Shown here one piece after another: positions 1-6,222 of a DNA stretch of 25,528 nucleotides (position 1 is its first letter; every line of letters begins with the position of its first letter). The translations under genes were made by a program, and so were the position numbers. The DNA is taken from assembly GCA_964483085.1 (NCBI GenBank), contig CAYZZX010000017.1, forward strand, positions 1 to 25,528. Direction: 5' to 3'. The stretch comes from JALHFZ01 sp964483085 (lineage in GTDB: Bacteria; Synergistota; Synergistia; Synergistales; Aminobacteriaceae). The notes beneath the pieces are model-generated. The model worked only from the letters and a program-made list of their open reading frames with translations. It did not search any database and was not told the DNA's origin.

Positions 1-61
1 TGCCAGATTGTATTTATTCTGGTCATAATGGACTTTTATATTTTTATATTCTTCGTAGATC

Positions 62-1339
62 CTACAGGAAAATACCTCTCATGCGGACGGCGTCGGCCAC
101 TCTCTTAATCGCGGCCATGAAGGCTGCCCGGCGCATTTTGACATTGTTCTCTTTCGCATAGGTCCAGACTGTTTCGAAGTTGTCCTTCATGATCCTGATG
201 AGGCGATCGTTGTACTCCTCTATGGCCCAGAAGAACCCGCCGAGGTTCTGGCACCACTCGAAGTAGGAGCCGATCACTCCGCCGGAGTTTGCGAGGAAAT
301 CGGGAACGATGAGGATTCCCTTTCCATCGAGGATGGCGTCTCCTTCAGGGGTGATGGGGCCGTTCGCGGCCTCAACGATGTACTTCGCTCTGACCTTGTC
401 AGCATTCTCTCCGTTGATGACCCCTTCAAGGGCCGCTGGAATGAGAATGTCGCACTCGGCATAGAGCACTTCGGGAAGATCGAGCTTCTCGCACCCTTCG
501 CAGGTGAATCCTTCAAGAAGACGTTTGGGATGGTTGGTCACGTGATCAAAGGCTTTGGGGATATCGAGGCCGCCCGGAGCAAAATAGGTCCCGGTGATGT
601 CGCTGATAGCCACGACTTTCGAACCGGCATTGACCATGGTGACTGCGGCGTAGGAGCCCACGTTGCCGAACCCCTGGATAGCGATCTTCGCGCCCTCAGG
701 GCTCTTTCCGAGGTTTCTGAGGAGTTCAAGCGCACAGGTGGCGACGCCGTACCCCGTCGCTGCGGTGCGGCCCTTGGAACCCCACATGGGAATGGGCTTA
801 CCCGTTAAAACGGCAGGCTCAAGCTGGTTCTTCATCTTGCTGATAGTGTCCATGAACCAGACCATCTCCTGACCGCTCGTGCCAACGTCGGGGGCGGGCA
901 CGTCAGTCATGGGGCCGATGACGGGAGCCATGCGGGCTGCCCAGGTGCGGGCGATCTTTTCCTTTTCCTTCTTCGAAAGCTCGAGGGGGTCGCAGGATAC
1001 GCCGCCCTTTCCGCCGCCGTAGGGAATTCCTGCGAGGGCGCATTTCCAGGTCATCATCATGCCGAGAGCCTCGCACTCGTCGAGGTTCACTTCAGGATGA
1101 AAGCGGACGCCGCCCTTTCCGGGGCCGACTGCGGATGAATGAAGCACCCTGTAGCCGTCGAATACCCTGATGGAGCCGTCATCCATTTCAACGGGAATGG
1201 AGACGCATGTCCGCCGCTCGGAATGGCTGAGAATGTCAATGAGTCCGTCTTCGAGCCCCATCTCCTCAGCTGCTCCGTAGAAATTCTTCAACGCGGTGTC
1301 GAGAAGCACATTAGAGGAAGTACGCCGTACTACTGCCAT
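62..1339 (-). CDS. gdhA: Glutamate dehydrogenase (Glu/Leu/Phe/Val dehydrogenase family)
   Basis: This enzyme oxidatively deaminates glutamate to 2-oxoglutarate and ammonium with NAD(P), or runs in reverse, in the cytosol. At 425 residues it has normal family length. The substrate-site segment KCALAGIPYGGGKGG, the conserved PAPDVGT stretch and the Rossmann motif GFGNVGS are all present, in family order. A GTG nine bases upstream is in frame, but it lies inside the ribosome binding site AGGAGG (1348-1353). The ATG at 1339, eight bases after that site, is therefore the start I choose. The gene is transcribed alone from a promoter at about 1390-1418. No convincing terminator lies in the 61 bases downstream before the window edge. 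Beside two aminotransferases and an aminopeptidase, a role in amino-acid fermentation is likely. Coenzyme preference cannot be read from the sequence. Confidence 0.96.
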   Translation of the reverse strand: MAVVRRTSSNVLLDTALKNFYGAAEEMGLEDGLIDILSHSERRTCVSIPVEMDDGSIRVFDGYRVLHSSAVGPGKGGVRFHPEVNLDECEALGMMMTWKCALAGIPYGGGKGGVSCDPLELSKKEKEKIARTWAARMAPVIGPMTDVPAPDVGTSGQEMVWFMDTISKMKNQLEPAVLTGKPIPMWGSKGRTAATGYGVATCALELLRNLGKSPEGAKIAIQGFGNVGSYAAVTMVNAGSKVVAISDITGTYFAPGGLDIPKAFDHVTNHPKRLLEGFTCEGCEKLDLPEVLYAECDILIPAALEGVINGENADKVRAKYIVEAANGPITPEGDAILDGKGILIVPDFLANSGGVIGSYFEWCQNLGGFFWAIEEYNDRLIRIMKDNFETVWTYAKENNVKMRRAAFMAAIKRVADAVRMRGIFL

Positions 1340-1347
1340 TAAAGACA

Positions 1348-1353
1348 CCTCCT
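1348..1353 (-). promoter_or_regulatory. Ribosome binding site that fixes the gdhA start
   Basis: AGGAGG on the minus strand, eight bases before the ATG at 1339. It overlaps the alternative in-frame GTG at 1348, which rules that codon out as the start. Confidence 0.85.
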
Positions 1354-1360
1354 GTATAAT

Positions 1361-1376
1361 AACGGCTTATGCCGTT
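1361..1376. promoter_or_regulatory. Inverted repeat in the gdhA leader (possible operator)
   Basis: A perfect inverted repeat, AACGGC-TTAT-GCCGTT, lies between the gdhA promoter and its ribosome binding site. On the transcript it would start roughly eight bases after the predicted start point. It could be an operator or a small 5' hairpin. No T tract follows on the gdhA strand, so it is not a standard terminator for that strand. Confidence 0.35.
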
Positions 1377-1389
1377 TTAGACCGTGAAT

Positions 1390-1418
1390 ATCATAACACT
1401 CTTTATTAAAAGTAGAAA
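1390..1418 (-). promoter_or_regulatory. Extended -10 promoter of gdhA
   Basis: On the minus strand TATGAT (1390-1395) is preceded by TG and one base, which is the extended -10 pattern. The -35 position 17 bases further up (1413-1418, TTTCTA) matches the consensus at only three of six bases, as is common with extended -10 promoters. The surrounding DNA is A+T rich and has no gene. Confidence 0.45.
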
Positions 1419-1579
1419 GGATGAAAGAAAAAAATCACAAAATAGTTCTAAATACCCAAGACAAAGGCCAACAATTTGCCTTCTCCATCCTGCACTGCCT
1501 GCCAGACGACTTCTTTACTTTGCGTATGACTGAGATCCTCTCGCTTCCGGAAAATCTTCTCCGGATGTGCCCTTTTACT

Positions 1580-2509
1580 TCATGCGGGGAGTTTCCACCC
1601 CCGTTTTCTGAGGAGAGACTCCATATCCTCGGCGGGAGGGGCTGTTATCTCCCAGCCCGAGAGATCCGCGAGCTCCCCCTCCATCTCTCCGAAACGAATG
1701 GAATAGCTGTGAAGCTGGGGGCGGCGTATGCCTCTTCGTCTCCATTTCCCGTTGATTTCCTCCGTGCCGTAGCGAATATCGCCGAGAATCGGGTGACCGA
1801 TGGAGGCCATATGCACCCGGGCCTGGTGAGATCGTCCCGTCACGAGGTCGATCTCCACGAAGGAGATGTCCCCTCCGGCGGCAAGAAGACGGTATCGGGT
1901 GAGGGCTTCCTTTCCGGCTTCATCCACCCGTACGGTGTTGGAAGCGGAATCTTTCAGCAGCGGTACGGCAATTTCTCCCTGCCGTTCGGGAACCCCCGCC
2001 ACAATGGCGAGATAGGTTTTCCGCACCGCTCTTCGCCGGAAGGCATCCTGCAGAATTCGCAGGGTTACCCCCGAGAGGGCGACGAGAATGACTCCCGTGG
2101 TGTTGCGGTCGAGCCTGTGAACCGCGTAGGCCCGCTCCTCCTCTCCGGCGAGGCGGAGCATGTACTTCACCCGGTCGAGGACGTTGTCCTGATCCTTCCG
2201 GTCCGGCTGGACGAGGAGATTGACGGGCTTGCTCACCGCCCAGAGCCGGGGGTCTTCGAAGAGAAGGGGCAGGGTCCGCCGGAAGGCAAACTCTCCGGCG
2301 CTCTCCTTCGGGCTTTCCCAGGGGACATAAAGCTCCTGCCCTCCTGTCACCCGAAGGTCGCATTTCGCTTTTTTTCCATCGAGGCGCACCGAGCCAGTGC
2401 GGATTCCCTTCATTATGACGCTGAGAGGAAGCCCCGGCCACACGGACCGAATGACCTTGTCGAGCCGCCGGCCGTCGTCCGACGGGGAGATGGTGATTTT
2501 ACAGGCCAT
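1580..2509 (-). CDS. RluC/RluD-family pseudouridine synthase with S4 domain
   Basis: This is an RNA-modifying enzyme converting specific uridines, usually in 23S rRNA, to pseudouridine. An S4 RNA-binding domain occupies about residues 10-65 (DDGRRLDKVIRS, then SVRLDGKKAK). The catalytic domain carries the family signature HRLDRNTTG at about residue 130, whose Asp is the catalytic residue, and later GRSHQARVHMASIGHPILGD. The 309 residues fit the family. The ATG at 2509 overlaps the end of the upstream yhaM-like gene by 11 bases, with only a weak GGGAAG-type binding site, so translation is probably coupled. The target site (RluC, RluD or another) cannot be assigned from sequence alone. The 240 bases between this gene and gdhA hold only promoter elements, two short inverted repeats and A+T-rich DNA. 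Confidence 0.93.
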   Translation of the reverse strand: MACKITISPSDDGRRLDKVIRSVWPGLPLSVIMKGIRTGSVRLDGKKAKCDLRVTGGQELYVPWESPKESAGEFAFRRTLPLLFEDPRLWAVSKPVNLLVQPDRKDQDNVLDRVKYMLRLAGEEERAYAVHRLDRNTTGVILVALSGVTLRILQDAFRRRAVRKTYLAIVAGVPERQGEIAVPLLKDSASNTVRVDEAGKEALTRYRLLAAGGDISFVEIDLVTGRSHQARVHMASIGHPILGDIRYGTEEINGKWRRRGIRRPQLHSYSIRFGEMEGELADLSGWEITAPPAEDMESLLRKRGWKLPA

Positions 2510-3533
2510 CGGTTTCTTCCCGTCTCCAGAACCGTCTCTGGGTGGAGGGGTTATAGTCTGAAATCTCCCGCCCTTCCTCCATCTGGTCCGTAGCGTTCTT
2601 CCAGCAGAAGAGGCGAAAATCCAGTTCGTCCGCGGCGCTCACAATCATGGCCTCGGGAGTCGCCGGCAGAACAGGCGATCCGTACTCCCTGCATCCGTGA
2701 TGGCTGACGAGGATGTGCCCGATGGCAAGGGTAAGCCCCTCGTCCAATCCGAACTCCCCTGCGAGGGTGGAAAAGGTGGTGTATCCGAGGACGATATGAT
2801 CGATGACCGTCCCCTTCACGGTCATCTTGAGCCCCGGGGGGATTTCATAGGACTCCATCTTTCCGATGTCGTGCAGCAGTGCGCCCCCTATTGCAAGGGG
2901 GAGATTCACGTCCATCCCGGTTTCGCTGTAGGTACGGGCGAGAGAGCGGGCAGTCCTCGCCACAGCGACAGTGTGCTCGAGCAGCCCACCGACGTAGGCG
3001 TGATGATGAGATACCGCCGCCGGACAGCTGCGGAAGATCTCCCACAACCCCTTGTCGAAAAAGACGAAGGAGAGGAAATCCTCCACTGGCCCGCTGCATT
3101 CCGAAAGAAGGTCACGAAATTCCCCCTCAAGGCGTGCCTCCGGTATGGGGGACCGCTGCACATATTCATGGGGAGGATATTTTTGCTGATTGACCAGATA
3201 GACTCCGTTGAAATTGTACTGGGTCTGTCCTCGAAACTCCGTTACCTGCCCCAGAAGAGCGAGGGTTTTTCCCTCCAGATCACGAAAGATCTCCAATTCC
3301 AGAGGATCGGCTACAAGCACTGGTTTTTCTCCTCTGTAATCCCACCACTGAGCATTCGACCAGACTTTCCCCTCCAGGGTTCCCTCCCGGTCCATGATGG
3401 CAATATCCCAGTAGTTCTTTCCGTTTTTATCCTTCCGAAGGGAGGTCCTTGATACCACCGAGAAGAGGGTGAACTTCCCGTCCCGCTCCAGAGAGCGGAT
3501 CTCCCCGGTGGTCATTATCTTCTTTTCTTCCAC
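2499..3533 (-). CDS. yhaM: YhaM-like 3'-5' exoribonuclease (OB fold + HD domain)
   Basis: YhaM-family enzymes degrade RNA from the 3' end and some also act on DNA. The N-terminal third looks like an OB-fold nucleic-acid-binding domain (TLFSVVSRTSLRKDKNGK, then YWDIAIMD). An HD phosphohydrolase domain follows: His residues in HHHAYVGGLLEH near residue 178, the HD pair in ALLHDIGK near 221, SHHG, and the final Asp in AADELDF. At 344 residues it is slightly longer than the B. subtilis protein, about 314. The GTG at 3533 follows GAGGTGA at a suitable distance. ATG codons further in have weaker sites. It lies 28 bases after apgM and overlaps the pseudouridine synthase by 11 bases, so the three form one operon. 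The family call is firm; its in vivo substrate is inferred from the family. Confidence 0.88.
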   Translation of the reverse strand: MEEKKIMTTGEIRSLERDGKFTLFSVVSRTSLRKDKNGKNYWDIAIMDREGTLEGKVWSNAQWWDYRGEKPVLVADPLELEIFRDLEGKTLALLGQVTEFRGQTQYNFNGVYLVNQQKYPPHEYVQRSPIPEARLEGEFRDLLSECSGPVEDFLSFVFFDKGLWEIFRSCPAAVSHHHAYVGGLLEHTVAVARTARSLARTYSETGMDVNLPLAIGGALLHDIGKMESYEIPPGLKMTVKGTVIDHIVLGYTTFSTLAGEFGLDEGLTLAIGHILVSHHGCREYGSPVLPATPEAMIVSAADELDFRLFCWKNATDQMEEGREISDYNPSTQRRFWRREETDGL

Positions 3534-3561
3534 ACCATCACCTCATACATTTCTAAATATT

Positions 3562-4770
3562 TCATGCGCCGTATTTGTCCAACCGCTGAGCGTTGGCGAG
3601 CATGAGCCCGAGGAGTTTGCTTCCCGGCATACGCCCTGCCGCGCCGACGCGGCACTCTCTTTCGCTGAAGGTCTTCGCGTCCCCTGACCGGACGAACGGG
3701 CTCGAGAGAAGGAAGGGGGACGGATGCCAGGAGTGGGCGCTCATGGTGCTCGGCGTGCTGTGGTCCCCCGTCACGGCGAGCACGTCGGGAGAGAGGGCAA
3801 GCAGTCGGGGCAGAAGGCCGTCTACGGTCTCCACCACTTCTCGCTTGCCGGAAAAATCGCCGTCCTCTCCCCGGCTGTCCGTGTATTTCACATGGATATA
3901 GAAAAAGTCATAGTTCTTCCACTCCCGCTCCACAGTGTCGAAAAGTTCTTCCAGAGTCTCTCCCGCTTCCGCTACATCCATGCCCACGAGGCGGGCGAGC
4001 CCCTTGTACATCGGGTACGTGGCGACGGCCAGAGGGCGAATGCCGTAGAGGTCAGGAAGAAGTGGAATATCAGGAGGAGCGGAAAATCCCCGGAGAAGGC
4101 AGCTGTTCGCTTCCTTCTCATCCTTAAGGATCTCCGATGCTTTTTTAATAAACGTGTTGACTATATTCGCGGTTCTCTCCCCTTCAGGGCTCTTTGCCTC
4201 AGCCCAGCGCATGAGGACCCCCTCCTGCTGAGGGTCGGCGTCGGCGACCTGTTCAGAAAGCCCCTCTCCCGAGAAGACGACGACAAAACGATGTTCCTTT
4301 CCCGGATAGAGCTTCACCGAGACTCCGTCAACTTCATTTATGTTTTCTGCCAGTTTCTGCACGAGAAGAACGCTTTTCTCCGTAGCGATCCTTCCCGCTC
4401 TGCGGTCCACGATGATATCCGAGCTGTTTTTCGTACAGAAATTGCCTCTGGCGGAGATATCCCCCTTCCCCACTTCAGCTCCGACGCCGATGGCCTCGAG
4501 GATGCCCCGGCCGATGGAGCACTCGAGGGGGTCGTAACCGAAGAGGGAGAGATGCCCGGGGCCGCTTCCCGGCGTTATCCCCACATCCACTATATCAAGC
4601 AGGCCGAGTTCGCTGACATGAGCGAGTTTATCGAAATTGGGCTTGACCGCCGCCTCGAGTTCCGTCATCCCCTCTGCTCCGGGAAGACCGCCCAGGCCAT
4701 CCAGTACGAGAAGCGCCATTTTGGTGTCGTTTTCCCGTGTGAGGCTCTTCAAAAGATCTCTTCTATTCAT
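3562..4770 (-). CDS. apgM: Cofactor-independent phosphoglycerate mutase, archaeal type
   Basis: Interconverts 3- and 2-phosphoglycerate without 2,3-bisphosphoglycerate, using two metal ions and a phosphoserine intermediate, as in the alkaline phosphatase superfamily. The metal-binding start LLVLDGLGG, the catalytic-serine region GPGHLSLFGYDP, the long ApgM-type insertion (SIGRGILEAIGVGAEVGKGD), and the C-terminal VTGDHSTPS and HSWHPSP metal-ligand blocks are all visible. The 402-residue length fits ApgM and is shorter than bacterial GpmI at about 510. A GTG at 4782 lies within the GGAGG binding site (4782-4786), so the ATG at 4770 is preferred. It is the first gene of the apgM-yhaM-pseudouridine synthase operon and diverges from the aminotransferase at 4891. 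ApgM is typical of archaea and patchy in bacteria. Confidence 0.93.
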   Translation of the reverse strand: MNRRDLLKSLTRENDTKMALLVLDGLGGLPGAEGMTELEAAVKPNFDKLAHVSELGLLDIVDVGITPGSGPGHLSLFGYDPLECSIGRGILEAIGVGAEVGKGDISARGNFCTKNSSDIIVDRRAGRIATEKSVLLVQKLAENINEVDGVSVKLYPGKEHRFVVVFSGEGLSEQVADADPQQEGVLMRWAEAKSPEGERTANIVNTFIKKASEILKDEKEANSCLLRGFSAPPDIPLLPDLYGIRPLAVATYPMYKGLARLVGMDVAEAGETLEELFDTVEREWKNYDFFYIHVKYTDSRGEDGDFSGKREVVETVDGLLPRLLALSPDVLAVTGDHSTPSTMSAHSWHPSPFLLSSPFVRSGDAKTFSERECRVGAAGRMPGSKLLGLMLANAQRLDKYGA

Positions 4771-4781
4771 GAAACCCTTCA

Positions 4782-4786
4782 CCTCC
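4782..4786 (-). promoter_or_regulatory. Ribosome binding site that fixes the apgM start
   Basis: GGAGG on the minus strand, 11 bases before the ATG at 4770. It overlaps the alternative GTG at 4782, which is therefore unlikely to start translation. Confidence 0.7.
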
Positions 4787-4812
4787 GCAAAGATTGGTAG
4801 AAATTTCTTGTC

Positions 4813-4824
4813 TTTTCCGGAAAA
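4813..4824. promoter_or_regulatory. TTTTCCGGAAAA palindrome in the apgM/aminotransferase divergent region
   Basis: A perfect 12-base palindrome ends exactly where the -35 box of the aminotransferase promoter should be, 17 bases before its -10. A related 14-base palindrome, TTTTTCCGGAAAAA, occurs at 19714-19727. The position fits an activator or repressor site, but two copies are too few to call a regulon. Confidence 0.3.
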
Positions 4825-4838
4825 CTTCCTTTATTTTA

Positions 4839-4847
4839 TGCTATCAT
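4839..4847 (+). promoter_or_regulatory. Extended -10 promoter element of the aminotransferase gene
   Basis: TG-C-TATCAT: TG at 4839-4840, one base, then a -10 hexamer matching TATAAT at five of six positions (4842-4847). There is no recognisable -35; that position is occupied by the end of the palindrome at 4813-4824. It lies 43 bases upstream of the GTG start. Confidence 0.45.
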
Positions 4848-4890
4848 TTTCCCAAAGGGTCCATACAATATCGTAAGGGGGTCTTCCACG

Positions 4891-6102
4891 GTGAAATTTT
4901 CCGAACGAGTTCTCGCAATGCAATCCTCACCAGTACGGCGTCTTCTGCCCTACGCTGAAAAAGCGAAGGCAAAGGGAAAAAAGATTTATCCGCTGAACAT
5001 CGGCCAGCCGGACATTAAAACTCCAGCGTCTTTTCTCGAATCGATTCGCAATTTCTCGCAGGATGTCATAGCCTATGCAACTTCCCAGGGGAACAACGAC
5101 CTCAGGGATGCCATGAGCAACTACTACAAAGAGTTCGAGATCCCCTTCGACCGGGAGGACATCATCGTCACCAACGGCGGCAGCGAAGCCCTTCTCTTTG
5201 CCTTCATGGCCATCTGTGATCCCGACGACGAAATTCTCATCCCTGAACCATTCTACGCCAATTATAACGCCTTTGCAGGGTGCGTGAACGTGAAAGTGGT
5301 CCCCATCACCACCAAAGCGGAAGAAGGCTTTCATCTTCCTCAGAAGGAAGAGATCGAAGCCCTTCTCACACCGAAGACCAAAGGAATCCTCTTGTCAAAT
5401 CCCGGCAACCCTACGGGAACGATCTATACTGTCGAGGAAATGGACATGCTCGCCGACCTTGCAAAAAAGCATAATCTGTATATCATCGCCGACGAAGTCT
5501 ACCGTGAATTCGTCTACGACGGACTGAAGTACAAGAGCTTCGGCCATATGCCCGAGATCGCCGACCGGGTCATCATCGTCGACTCCGTCTCAAAACGCTA
5601 TAGCGCCTGCGGCGCCCGCATCGGCTGCATCGCCTGTAAAAACAAGGACTTCATGGCCCAGGTTCTCAAGATCGCCCAGGGGCGGCTGTGCGTTCCCACC
5701 CTTGAGCAGGTCGGAGCGACCGCCCTCTACAGCACGCCCAAGTCCTACCTTGAAGAGGTGAATAAAGAGTACCAGTCCCGCAGAAACACACTGTACCAGG
5801 CTCTCAAGAAGATGCCGGGAGTAGTCTGCGCCGAGCCCAAGGGAGCCTTCTACGTGATGGTGAAACTCCCCGTGGATGACGCCGAGAAGTTCATTATCTG
5901 GATGCTCGAGGAATTCGACGTGAACGGCGAGACCGTCATGGCCTCCGCAGGCGAGGGGTTCTATGCCACTCCCGGGCTCGGAAAGCAGGAGTTCCGCCTT
6001 GCCTATGTCCTGAACAACGAGGATCTCGTGAAGGCCATGGATATTCTGAAGGCAGGCCTCGAGGCCTATCCCGGACGGATCGAATCCGCCGTCGCCCAGT
6101 AG
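4891..6102 (+). CDS. PLP-dependent aminotransferase, class I/II (aspartate aminotransferase-like)
   Basis: Transfers amino groups between amino acids and 2-oxo acids using pyridoxal phosphate. The 403-residue fold-type I protein shows NGGSEALLFAF (cofactor phosphate region), SNPGNPTG with the cofactor-stacking Asn, ADEVYREFVYDG with the Asp contacting the pyridine nitrogen, the Schiff-base lysine K235 in SVSKRYSACGARIG, and a likely substrate-carboxylate arginine R369 in EFRLAYVL. The start is GTG, nine bases after AAGGGGG (4875-4881). The later ATG at 4918 has no binding site. It is a single-gene unit with its own promoter and the strong terminator at 6122-6152. Substrate range is not readable; aspartate, alanine or branched-chain substrates are all possible. 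Together with gdhA it would feed glutamate-linked amino-acid catabolism. Confidence 0.92.
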   Translation: MKFSERVLAMQSSPVRRLLPYAEKAKAKGKKIYPLNIGQPDIKTPASFLESIRNFSQDVIAYATSQGNNDLRDAMSNYYKEFEIPFDREDIIVTNGGSEALLFAFMAICDPDDEILIPEPFYANYNAFAGCVNVKVVPITTKAEEGFHLPQKEEIEALLTPKTKGILLSNPGNPTGTIYTVEEMDMLADLAKKHNLYIIADEVYREFVYDGLKYKSFGHMPEIADRVIIVDSVSKRYSACGARIGCIACKNKDFMAQVLKIAQGRLCVPTLEQVGATALYSTPKSYLEEVNKEYQSRRNTLYQALKKMPGVVCAEPKGAFYVMVKLPVDDAEKFIIWMLEEFDVNGETVMASAGEGFYATPGLGKQEFRLAYVLNNEDLVKAMDILKAGLEAYPGRIESAVAQ

Positions 6103-6121
6103 CTTCTTCCGCCGCTTTTAC

Positions 6122-6152
6122 GCCCTTCCCGGTATACCGGGAAGGGCTTTTT
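6122..6152 (+). terminator. Intrinsic terminator of the aminotransferase gene
   Basis: A perfect 11-base-pair stem, GCCCTTCCCGG / CCGGGAAGGGC, with a TATA loop is followed by TTTTT. It begins 20 bases after the stop codon. Confidence 0.95.
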
Positions 6153-6222
6153 GTGTTAGCATTACGTAAGGATACACTTCACACCTTATAGTAAAAACAG
6201 ACCACGAAAGGAAGATTTTTGA

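Noticed and set aside
1..61. CCAGA...TCTGG hairpin downstream of gdhA as terminator
   Set aside because: A 5-base stem with a 10-base loop and no T tract on the gene's strand is too weak.
1546..1565. TCCGGA repeat pair as terminator of the pseudouridine synthase gene
   Set aside because: The stem is only six bases and no T tract follows on the minus strand.
1421..2593. 390-codon plus-strand frame opposite the pseudouridine synthase
   Set aside because: It is antisense to a clear gene with catalytic motifs. The translation is rich in Pro, Gly and Arg with no known motifs.
6187..6192. TATAGT as -10 box of the CDC48-like gene
   Set aside because: It is well placed before the gene, but no -35 match occurs at 16-18 bases and there is no TG extension, so the promoter is not supported.
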